From contig CM034133.1 of assembly GCA_019914995.1 (NCBI GenBank), forward strand, positions 9,132,495 through 9,196,494: a stretch of DNA of 64,000 bases, given 5' to 3'. Below are positions 12,170 to 22,249 of the stretch, piece by piece. Source of the stretch: Acanthochlamys bracteata (taxonomy: Eukaryota; Streptophyta; Magnoliopsida; Pandanales; Velloziaceae). The position numbers were made by a program, and so were the translations under genes. Every line of letters starts with the position of its first letter. The first letter of the stretch is position 1. A model generated the notes under the pieces. That model was not told where the DNA came from. It saw only the letters and a program-made list of their open reading frames with translations, and made no database searches.

Positions 12170-14320
12170 TTATAAAAACCTGTTTTTTATTTTCTTAATT
12201 TAATATTTTTAATATATATTTTATAAATATATAAAAAATTTATTTAAAAATTTAAAAAAATAAGTAAAATTCTACGAAATAAATTTTTTTGTTACATATT
12301 TTTATTATTTTTTTAAAAATAAAAAAATAAAATTTATTTCTAAAAAAATAAAAAAATATTTTTTATTTTAAAAATACTCCGGAGACGTACTATATTAAAC
12401 CATAATTAACCGATAGATGGATTGGATTAGTTAAAGGACAATGGGAAATTGAGTGAACGTGGGAGCGCACTGCACGTGGTTTACATGTCATCTGTGGAAG
12501 TGTTTATTATTCTATTTTTTTATTTTTTAAGAACTTTTATTTAAATAGTTTAATTTTTTTTAAATGTAAAATATATAAATAAAGTCTATTTTATATATGT
12601 AATTTATTATTTTTATTTGAAATAAACAGTAACTCATATTGTAATATTTTTTAAATAATTTTTTTTAAAAAAAATTTTCACACATTTTCAAGCGTCTCCG
12701 ACGATGATGATTGCAACGGTAGTCCTCGCAGGAGCAGGCCAAATTCTTACAGCTCAGGTTGGCCTCAGAGTTACCTGTATGTTTACAGATTAAATCTTTA
12801 TATTTTTATGTTTTAACTTGCGTCGTTAGGGGACTAATGGATGACGACTACATGTCATTTTCGGCCACTGGTGAATAAATAAAACTAAAAATAAAAAGTC
12901 AGTTGTGGTCCATCTTAGTTGTGGGCCAATCAAAATACTTCATCACTAAAATAAAATACACATCTTAGTTAGCTGTTGTTGTTATTGCCGGTGTCGATCG
13001 ACGGCATGTACCATATCCCAAAAGAGAGAGAAGATTTTCACAGCCCTCTGGATGAAATAAACATTAGAGATGCCGGTTTGTTGTAAATAAATTAAATAAT
13101 AACAATAAATAAATAAATTTAAAAATAACATAAAAAGACCGAAAATAAAGTCAAAACGATAACAGATTTGATCATTAATAAGGTAGTACTTGAAAGCAAA
13201 CCATTTCACGCAAGATAATTTACAGGTGTCGGATGTGGTAGGTCCTACCTCCTGAGATTTAGTGCCGCCGTAGTGGTTTTGTTAGCTTTTTTGTTTGTTC
13301 ATTTCTAGTATTTATTTTATTCAGTCTTTTTTATTCTTTCTGTATTTTATTTTATTTTTAGTGCAGTTGCGTCGACGAGTCTAGAAAAAGAGAAGATCAT
13401 GGAATTTTGGTATTCCCATTTTCAAATTTTATTTTATTTTATTTTAAAATAAAATTTTAAAATGTTTAATAAAATTAAATAAAAATTATTTTTAAAAATA
13501 AAATAAAAATATTATTTATTGAAAAGTTTTTATTTGAAAAAAATTTCTCAAACACCCGCTTAAAAATGGTAACAAAAAGTTGGTACGTTTTAACTTCAAC
13601 GTTTTGAGCGAGTTTGATTTAGCTTTATCAAAATTATTTGTAATATTTTTATTTCATATTTTTAATATATATTTTATAAATATATAAAAAATTTATTTAA
13701 AAATTTAGAAAATACAAAAATATTTTACGAAATGAGATTTTTTTATTACATATTTTTATTATTTTTTAGAAATAAAAAAAATAAAACTTATTTTAAAAAA
13801 TATATATCTATTTTAAAAAAATTTTATTTTATAAATACACGTCTGTTTCTCACAGCTGAAAAAGTCTGTTAGGATTCTGTTTGACTGGCCATTCTAAGTA
13901 AACTCTGACGGCCAGGGAATGGACACATTGTCTCATCATCTATTCTTACATCATTCTAAACTTTCAACTTTCGTAGTTAGGGGGACTAATGGATGACGAC
14001 TACATGTCATTGGTGAATAAATAAAACTAAAAATAAAAAGTCAGTTGTGGTTCATCTTAGTTGTGGGCCAATATCAAGATACTTCATCACTAAAATAAAA
14101 TAAATTAATAAGTAAACAGGCGTTCTGAATCTTCGTCTTCTTTACCGTTTTATACGCCGATGTCTATATATTGGACACGTGTAGTCATTCTCTACTTGTT
14201 TAAAATATATATATTAAACTAAAATAAAATTTATTTTTAAAAATATTTTATAATATTTTTTATTTCAAAAATTTTATTTTAATACTCAAACGACCCCTGA
14301 TCCCACAACTAAGTGACTAG
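12170..14320. repeat. Repeat-rich spacer between genes D and E
   Basis: No gene is recognised. Two AT-rich miniature-element-like copies (about 12170-12385 and 13600-13850) belong to the group also seen at 6-7 kb. A unit of about 135 bp occurs twice in direct orientation, 12823-12957 and 13967-14103, with landmarks ACTAATGGATGACGACTACA and AGTTGTGGGCCAAT. A partial AT-rich element ends near 14300. Confidence 0.6.
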
Positions 14321-14797
14321 CAATATCAAACAAAATCCAAATTTTTTTTTCTTCGCTTTCTTCTAGTTTTAAGAAAATAACTATCTCTTTTCGATAATTG
14401 GAAGACCCGAAAAATGAAGATGATCCATAGAATAAAAAAACTATGAACCATAAAAATAATTGACAAAAAAATGAAGATGAAACTTGAATACGATAAGAGA
14501 TGATGATTCATATATTAGGGTTTTCCGCGTAGAGAAAATATATAACCCACATAATAGGCCAAGTCTACATATAATTAAAAGATACAATCTAATATGTAGT
14601 GTTACAATCATACAATACGGTACTATACAGCTTCACAAATTACAAATAATACATATATTGAACACATTCACAAAGAATAAGATGAGATTCAATTTTTCAT
14701 TCTGAATGAATCTGTAACCTGGAACATATATGCAACACCGTCCTGTATGCAAAAACTTAAAAATATTTTCTGCAGATTCCCAGTCGATTGAAGGACA

Positions 14798-15349
14798 TCA
14801 ATCTGCATCTTCTTCTTCTGCATTAACTGCAACGTCTACATCTGTATCTTCAGTTGATGATTCAGTACTGGTGGTGGCTTGTGGCATCTGCAACGAGGGA
14901 CTAATGTTCTGATTTTTGCTTGCTTCATTGATCTTTTTACATAAAAGGAATACAACGAGTCCTACCCGCCAGCAATGTTGGCAGGATAATTGCTAGCAGA
15001 AAAGCAGCAACAGCAGGTAACTTCACAAGTAGGCATACAAGTGATGTATATGTGAGAGTCTTCATAAGCATTTCAATTGAGATATCAAAGTGATGATATT
15101 CTTTTGCAAGGATTACAGCTGCTGCTCCAGAGGAAATGGTGGCAATCAGAAAAAAGAAGCACATATTCTTTTCGGTTTTTGGGGGAATCTTCTGATGATG
15201 ATGACCTTCCAATCTCTGTAACGTATATAATAAACAGGCAAGTAGCTGCACTGTTAGTTGTGGCAAGTGAAAGTTTTAAGCCACACCTCTCTTGCTTTTC
15301 GTCCATACTGAGTGTCTATCAAATTTTTATTATTCCTTTGCCCCTGCTC
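14798..15349 (-). pseudogene. Array gene E: decayed copy without first exon
   Basis: Only the exon 2 region remains, with acceptor CTTGTAG at 15350-15356. The family sequence is spread over three frames. It opens QGQRNNKNL, shifts near the MDEKQERCGLKLSLATT stretch, shifts again after SEDSPKN into FLIATISSGAAAVILAKEY, and breaks once more after LPTLLA. The third helix is shortened (VCLLVKLPAV where B has the longer LIIMLGYVGF stretch). The tail ends in an EEEDAD-like sequence at 14798. No MAST-type exon 1 is found upstream; the decayed Copia fragment occupies that space. The piece of intron kept to about 15450 is closest to gene C. Confidence 0.75.
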
Positions 15350-15899
15350 CTACAAGTTTTGACAATAGAATTTTATTTGGCTTAATATTAATCTCATGAT
15401 TTCTTAAACCAAAAACAAAGGATAACAATCTCATCATTGACGAATAAATTAACTATTAAGAATTAGACAACCCACAAAATGCAGCCTGAAACTATAATTA
15501 GGAATTAGAATATCTTCTTGTTGTTTAGCTAGCTAAGGAAATTAAGGGAAACAATACGGATATAGTTTTTTTGAGGCCTGATGTAAAGCAGCTTAGGTTT
15601 CAAATGACTGCTGCTTCGACGTTGAGGTACGGATACTGTATTTTTACCATCACATTTTTTTATTTCTACACACAAATAATGATTCTCAATTAATCATTAT
15701 CAAATTTGCATGTCTTATTTTAAATACTCTTACATATCCTTTGTACTACATATTTCAAGCATATTTATCAACAGTATCTGCGAAAATAAATTCATTGTTA
15801 TTTTTTATTCTCTTACCTACAATGTAAATAATTTTTATACTGGCAAAACGATTAGTTGTGCTCGTACAAAGAGATGACTTTATTATTTAAAATATTTTC

Positions 15900-16650
15900 A
15901 TATTTTTTTATCTAATACTTTCACTATTAGTTGTGCTGTTGTTATTTCATCTACTGCTAATTTGTGGCATAGATATTGGGGTCATAATTTTAGATCTTTA
16001 ACTTCAAGATTTTTTCAAAATAAGCTCTTTTTACATGTACAGATTATAAATTGGCAAAATATTTATCTCTTTCTTTCACTAAAGTTTATCTAAAATCAGA
16101 CGTTCTTTTGAGTTAATTTATTCTGACATTTGAGATCTTACACCTATCTCATATACTACTGGCTTTTTCTATTATATAAGTTTTATTTATGATTACACTT
16201 GTTATATTTGGATTTATCTCATGCGCAATCGATCGAATCTTATTTCTATTTATAACAAATTCATTGCTATGATCCACACTCAATTTAATTTGAGAATTAA
16301 AATTTTTTATTCCGATTGCACTCGTGAGTATATATCATCTATCATAAAATTTATTTTATAGTATCATGACATTCTTCTTCAGCAGTTATGTTCTTATATT
16401 CATGAACTGCTTGTGCTCTATTGTTATTCTATTTTATACCTCAAATTTTTTGGATAGAGATAATTTTTATGTCAGTTAATCTTATCAATATTTGTTTTAT
16501 CTGGCAAGATCTTTTATGAGAGTTTTTTTATCTCCTTCTAACTATATCATATTTTGCACTTTTCAATATACTTATTTTGCTTATTAATGATGTATTAATT
16601 GCTTATAGAATATATCTTTAGTAAAAAAAATATTTAGTGAAGCTTTGATG
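15900..16650 (+). mobile_element. Decayed Ty1/Copia pol fragment (GAG-pre-integrase and integrase)
   Basis: Conceptual plus-strand translation, across stops and frameshifts, resembles the Copia pre-integrase and integrase region: a LWHR..G.H-like start (about 15965), CKLAK-like and IDDYTRYTW-like stretches (about 16040 and 16190), WIYLMRNRSNLISIYNKF (about 16210-16265), then IHTQFNLRIKIFYSD and a REY block (about 16270-16340). The integrase DD35E Asp is still readable in the YSD stretch. No LTRs, protease or reverse transcriptase could be recognised. Boundaries are approximate. Confidence 0.6.
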
Positions 16651-16768
16651 TTCTTAACTCTTAAGTTGATCTAGAGGTACAATGCATTGTTCATGTTGAG
16701 GTACTTCATATATTTCATTTTTACGAAATTCAGTTACGAATATTTCAAACACAACTATACAGAAACCA

Positions 16769-17240
16769 AAGGAATACATGAACCAGTACAACATGTATCA
16801 ATGGAAATCGTTCAAGACTAATGCATGTAGAAACCGAGCATGCCGGAGCAGTGGGCTCCATCACTTGGTTTACTGAAGGTTTTTCTGAAATGGAGCATGC
16901 CGGGAGTGTTTGGGATTACTTATGAAATGGAGTTTTTCTAAAATAGAAGATATTTTTATCCTTTTTGAAAAACGAACTCTATTTTTTTTACTTCTAAAAA
17001 AAAATAAAAATATGCAAGAAAAAGATCTCAGTTTGTAAAATTTTTTTATATTTTCTAAATTTTAAAATAAATTTTTTATATACTTATAAAATATATATTA
17101 AAAAACGTGAGATAGAGAATTGAAAAGTTGGGTTGGAGGAAAGCAATCCCAAACACCCCCTGAATTTTGTTATTCCCTACACATGTAAAAATGGAGATTA
17201 CTGTTACAAAGTGATTTCATCTGAGTTTTACTATAATAAA
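16769..17240 (+). pseudogene. Duplicated 3' end and flank of array gene A, split by a miniature element
   Basis: From GGAATACATGAACCAGTACA (16771) through the stop and the flank landmark GAGCATGCCGGAGCAGTGGG, this copies 491-600. The rest of the flank resumes after the element at 17161 (TGAATTTTGTTATT, ATGTAAAAA, GATTTCAT) and follows 608-725. The C-terminal residues are conserved to the stop. The upstream coding part of A is missing; the Copia fragment precedes it. Confidence 0.8.
16902..17160. mobile_element. 259-bp miniature inverted-repeat element (GTGTTTGGGATT family)
   Basis: The ends are GGGAGTGTTTGGGATTAC and, as complement, GGGGGTGTTTGGGATTGC. Read in reverse it aligns along its whole length with the element at 36926-37182. 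It lies inside the copied flank of gene A, whose original at about 603-612 lacks it, so an empty-site comparison is available. A clear target duplication was not found. Non-coding. Confidence 0.8.
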
Positions 17241-17607
17241 ACTCATATTAACCAAACTAAAACTACATTTAATAAAGTGTTTATTGGAATATTTGGAAAC
17301 AATTTCTTAGTCTCAAATTTTGGAAACTGAATTAAGAAAACGTTTGAATTATGAAATTGAATTTTTATAAAAATAATAAATATTTTAAAAATATTAGAAA
17401 ATAAAAAATATTTTTAACAAAAAAAATAAATAATAATAAAATTTTACGTATATAAATTTTTGTATTTTTAGATAAATTATATAATATAGATTAAAAAATA
17501 GAATAATAAACTGTTGAAAAATAACGTCTAACATCTTAAGCCTGTTTCAGCAAACCCAATAGATAAGCCCGTTACTGAAAGTCCAGTTATCTAAGCCTTT
17601 AATTCCT

Positions 17608-17616
17608 AAAACCCTA
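17608..17616 (+). promoter_or_regulatory. Telo-box (AAACCCTAA) in the RPA49 5' region
   Basis: AAACCCTAA lies 74 bp upstream of the RPA49 start codon. Telo-boxes are common in promoters of plant ribosomal-protein and ribosome-production genes, which fits an RNA polymerase I subunit. That it works here is inference. Confidence 0.5.
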
Positions 17617-17689
17617 ATTCGTTCTTCTCCGTTCCCTCTTGTTTTTCCCCCAGTTCAATTTCTCGAATAAGATCGATCAAGAATTCAAG

Positions 17690-20532
17690 ATGGGAATCGA
17701 CGACGAAGAAGAACAAGATCAACAAGTAAGCAGCAGAAGATCGAACCAGAAACGACAAGATCAAGAAAATCGAAGCAACAAGAAACGAAAGAACAAAAAG
17801 ACAACTTTTTCCGTCGAAGTACTGCCGGACTCCGGCAACACTGCCGCTTCTACTCCGATAACAGCTTACTTCCCTTCCGGCTACAACCCTAGTACCGAAA
17901 ATGAAGCAGGTATTGGGATCTCTGCGTACCGGCACCAGCGGTATGGTAACCGTGTACAACTTGTAGTTAACCCAGGTGGTGATGGTGGTGGTAATCTTCA
18001 GTTTGTGGGAGCTAGTTATGAAGGAGAAGCTGCTGCTGGGCCACAGTTGTGTAGTTATGTTCTTGGTGTGGTGGATAAAGAGAAGCAGACGATTCGCATG
18101 GTGCCCGTTGCCGCGAATAAGGTATAAATTTTCGATTTTTTTTGGAATTGTATTAGTTGAGTAATGAGGAAGTTTTGATCTTTGAACCGTTTAAAGAAAT
18201 GAGCAGTTGTCTTGTAGCTGTGTATATGTTTGTGAAATTTTAACCTCGAAGGTTTGCTTCGTTTAGGAATACTTACACAAATTTCAAAATACTTTGAACT
18301 GTTTGCGTAAACGATGAGTCGTTCTTTAGAGTAGTATATGTTTGCAGAATTTATACTTTGGCTAGACATTGTATTTAATCTTGCGAAAATATGACTGAAG
18401 TGAGTAATGATGAACTGTTGTCATCAAACGGAAATGATGTGCAATATTAACATAATATTCATTGTTTGGTAGGATGTTAATTGAATTTTTGTAGCTATTG
18501 GGAACTCCTGATTGGGCGGTAAATTCCAATGCGACAGTTAATCTAGTTGCTTTGTTAAGAGTGCTTTCTTTATTACGTGGGGTGCAGATTCTCAGGATGG
18601 AACCAAGGATTATAGGGAGACGGTCAGCTCAACCAACGGAAGGAGTAGAAGAGAAGGTTGCTGATAGAAGGTACCTAACGAATCTTCATGGGACAAAGAA
18701 GGACCAAAAGAAGGTATCGATTACACTTCCTTTAAAAAGTTTTGCTCTTGAATGATGATTAATCTTATTATGTCTTTCATCTTGTGTATTGCAATTTGAT
18801 TGAATGGGAGACTGAATGTAGTTTCGGTAAAAATGCTTGGGGATAAAATTGTTCTACGTTTTTATCTTTGGGTACTATGTCTTCAACAATTATCCAATGG
18901 GCTACTGCAGTAATTCTAACCAAAATCATTCTGCTTCTTAATCAAAGTTGTATGCTTGTGTGTATTCACATATGTTTCTATTGATTCAGAATACTTTTTA
19001 CTAAAGTTAGTCTGACATCTTGTAATGCATTCCCATTGTGCTGTAAATGATCGAGAGCTGAATTGCTGTATACAGGATACTAAATTCCGCACCTTAAGAG
19101 AACAAAAGCGTGAGACATCAGTTGGACAAGACGTGGTTAGTCAGAAGAATGACCCAGAAGGGGATAAGGGGGCACATGATGATGGTAACAAGGCAGAGCA
19201 TCGCAATATTCCACCTTATGATCTTTCTGCTACTACACCGGATAGGGCTTACCCACTGGAAAAAATTATTCTGAAGCATGAACGAGGCCAGCTGCTTGAC
19301 ATTCTAGACATAGTGAACTCTGAGGAAAATTTCGCGTTAAAGACCAGTTTTTGGCATGATAGTGGCTACCCACGTTTTGTTTCAAACCGAGTACATAAAG
19401 TCATTGAGTCCAAGGTATGTTCCTTTCCTTCTAACAAATCTGGCTCAACAAGAGTGCAAGTTATTCATACAAGTTGTGATTAAGCTCATGTGCAATTTTT
19501 TGATCGAGCATTCAGCACGACTGGCATTTTAATTTATATATCTTCAGTTGCAATGGTAGTTATTTTCCTTTTGGTTTAGTTACTTAGGTCCAATTTCTGC
19601 ATTCTTATGTATTATATTTTTCCTCATCCCATCTTCTTTTTTTTTTATGATCATTTGTTACTAATTTTCTTCTGGTAAGTTGCACATGATTAGCAATGCT
19701 AACTTGTGTTTAGTTTCTTTTTCTTTCTTGCGGGAGTTTGGACGTCTTGGTGACTGTAGCATTGGAAACAATCTGCATTAGCACCTTGGTGAACTCTAGG
19801 TTGTAGTTTCATGCTTACATAGGCTGGTGTAAGGATTCATATTTTTATTTTGCTCATCCGTAATTAAAGAGACTCAAACATCACATTGATGATGATATTA
19901 ATGAACTTGAGTCTTTTCTATGCTAAAGTTCAATCTTGAATGGTGTTCAACTTTTAGCTTAGGATGTTCAATTCGAGACATTGGTAGCTCAATTCATTCA
20001 ACCTTGTGAAGTTTGAATCTCATGGATGATGTATGAATGTTGCGACTGCTATTCTCAATCTTTCTCTTGATCAGGTATAATTGGTGTTATTAAACCTCTG
20101 TTCCTATGTGATTTGCAGAATGAAGAAGAAAAGACTTCACTTGCCTGCATTCTATCATACATCACTCACCTTATAAAGTTTCTTCTGATGCCAAGACAAG
20201 AGCGTTCTGCAGCTGCTATTCACAGTGGTGGTCGTCACAACATTCCCAATATCTTATGCAAGAAGCTTACTACTTTGTTTTATGATTCAGAATCAAAAGG
20301 AATCCCAACTGACAAAAGAGAACTCCTCATCGAATACATATTGGTCCTGACACTCCATGCAGATGGCTTTAAAAGTGATCCTTCCGATATTGCAAGAGAT
20401 CTACAGATGAAAGCAGAAGCTCTAGCACCATACTACCTTCAGCTGGGATGTAAGCGTACCAAAGGTTGCATGACTCTCCCGCTTCCCCTAACGGTTCTAG
20501 ATTTGAAGAAGCGTAGCCGCAAAAGGAGATGA
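17690..20532 (+). CDS. RPA49: RNA polymerase I subunit RPA49-like
   Basis: Four exons: 17690-18121, 18588-18713, 19076-19414 and 20119-20532, all phase 0, giving 436 residues, close to the usual plant length. The N-terminus is acidic then basic (about residues 1-40). An A49 N-terminal dimerisation-type region follows, with a GPQLCSYVLGVVDKEKQTIR stretch leading into exon 2. The C-terminal part (PPYDLSATTPDRAYPLEKII through exon 4) matches the tandem winged-helix region of the A49 family, and the protein ends in a basic KKRSRKRR tail. A49 works with A34.5 in the nucleolus to stimulate rRNA transcription initiation and elongation; that role is taken from the family. The start is the first ATG after the leader. 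No lesions are seen. Relics of intron 1 occur at 0.8-0.95 kb of the window. Confidence 0.95.
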
Positions 20533-22249
20533 AAACTCTAGCCCAGGTATGCACCATACAATACAAAAATAAGTAGGATGGAAGCTTGATTTGATGAGGT
20601 CTTTTTTTCCTATGCGTCACTACTTGAAGGCCATATACTGATTATGGATTTCTTTGTGACAGGCGTTTAATCTTCTTAGAAAAACGTGTGCGAGAATGAC
20701 TCTCTGGTGAAGCGCTTGAAATTACATTTTGGAACGGTTTTGTTTCTCATCACTTCTAGTCCTTCTTAAAGCTACTTGCTGTTTATTTGGAATCATGCTA
20801 TTAATTGAGTTTGTTTTTCACTTTGTTCCAAATTCCTCGACAAGTATCATGTTGATGCATCCATGGATACTCCTATATTCAAAGATTCTTCATCAAGTTG
20901 ATTCCAAATTCCGTCTGCTGAGCTTCGGATGCTCAAGGGAAAAGATCTTTTAATTCCTGCTCTTTCTATTCTGTATCGTCCTACGAACTTGTAGTATTTA
21001 TATTAAAACTGTTAGAATCTTTGGAATCATATATGTATTTCCAGCATATTACATTCAAGTGCTTGTTGCCTAACTCAGCTTTTATTTATTTGAGTTATCC
21101 ATATCGCAATCTGTTTCATAGCTTCAACTGTATGAAGTATTCAACAGTGTAGTCATCTGGAAAATTTTCTGCTTTCGTTTTTTAGTTGCTATTAACCTGG
21201 AAACGAAAATGGAAAACAGGAAAACTGAAAACGAGAGCTGATCCACTTGTGTTCGACTCCACAAACTGAGGATGGTGGTGGTGGTGGGAAGAAATTCAAA
21301 ATCTAATCTTTCCTAAAAGCAAAAGGCAAATTTGATTCCTGTTGGATTCAGAACCACAATCTTTGGTCTTGTGAAAAACTTCAACAAGATTCTATTCCAA
21401 TTGGAACCACAAACTTGCTCAGAATGGGTAGTACAAAGTTGTTATTATAGGACTTAGTTTGCAAAATTTTTTTAAACTGGTTCTTTTTTTGAAAAAGCTG
21501 CATTTCTCTTTTAATCTTTGTTTAGCTTATGCTAATCCGTGTTCTTAACTAATAAATAGAAAACGTTATCCACTTAATGTGTGTTAAATTGTATATATTC
21601 CTTTTTTTGGAGTGCAAATTAAACAACTATTAATTAATTACTAAATCTTAACTTAGGTGGCCATTAATTAATTTCTCATTATAAAACTCTTTGATTAAAG
21701 ATAATAATAAAAGTTATTAGCAATAAAAATCTATAATCTTTACCTTTTAGGCAAGGAATTATCCATATATCTGGGACCCATTTAGGGCGTGTTTACCTAG
21801 TGGGTGGAGTTAGTTTCAAAATTAAAAAATCAAATAAAAATTTAAAAATATTTAATAAAAAATAAATTATATATTAATAAAATATTTATAGTAAGTTATA
21901 ATTTTTTTTAAAAAAATTATTAATAAAATAATTTTATTTTAATTTTTTTATGTATTTTATATTAAAAGTGAGTTTAAAAAAAGTGTGTTTGGGGTGTTGG
22001 TAAACACGCCCTTAGTTGATGTTGTATTAAAATTTGTTAGATCATTTTCTTTCAAGGATTATCTTTCTCTAAAACAGAATTACCAGGTCCTTATATACAA
22101 AACAGTTAAAGTTAACTGCTTCTTGTCAGTTTCTATATTTTGCTTCTCTTCAGTTTCTTCTCAAAAAAATCGCAGAGAAAGAAATGTTTGATTCGACAAA
22201 TTGAATCAATAGAATGCTTTGTTGAATTATGAGTTGTTATTGGAGATAG
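20533..22249. other. RPA49-PDK spacer
   Basis: Contains the RPA49 3' flank, the miniature element at 21785-22011 and the PDK leader. Otherwise no gene or RNA is recognised. Confidence 0.5.
21785..22011. mobile_element. 227-bp Tourist-like MITE with perfect 13-bp inverted ends
   Basis: Left end GGGCGTGTTTACC (21785-21797), right end its exact complement (21999-22011). TTA flanks both sides (21782-21784 and 22012-22014), consistent with a PIF/Harbinger 3-bp target duplication. The interior is AT-rich and non-coding. It lies about 240 bp upstream of the PDK start codon and may affect its promoter. Confidence 0.85.
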
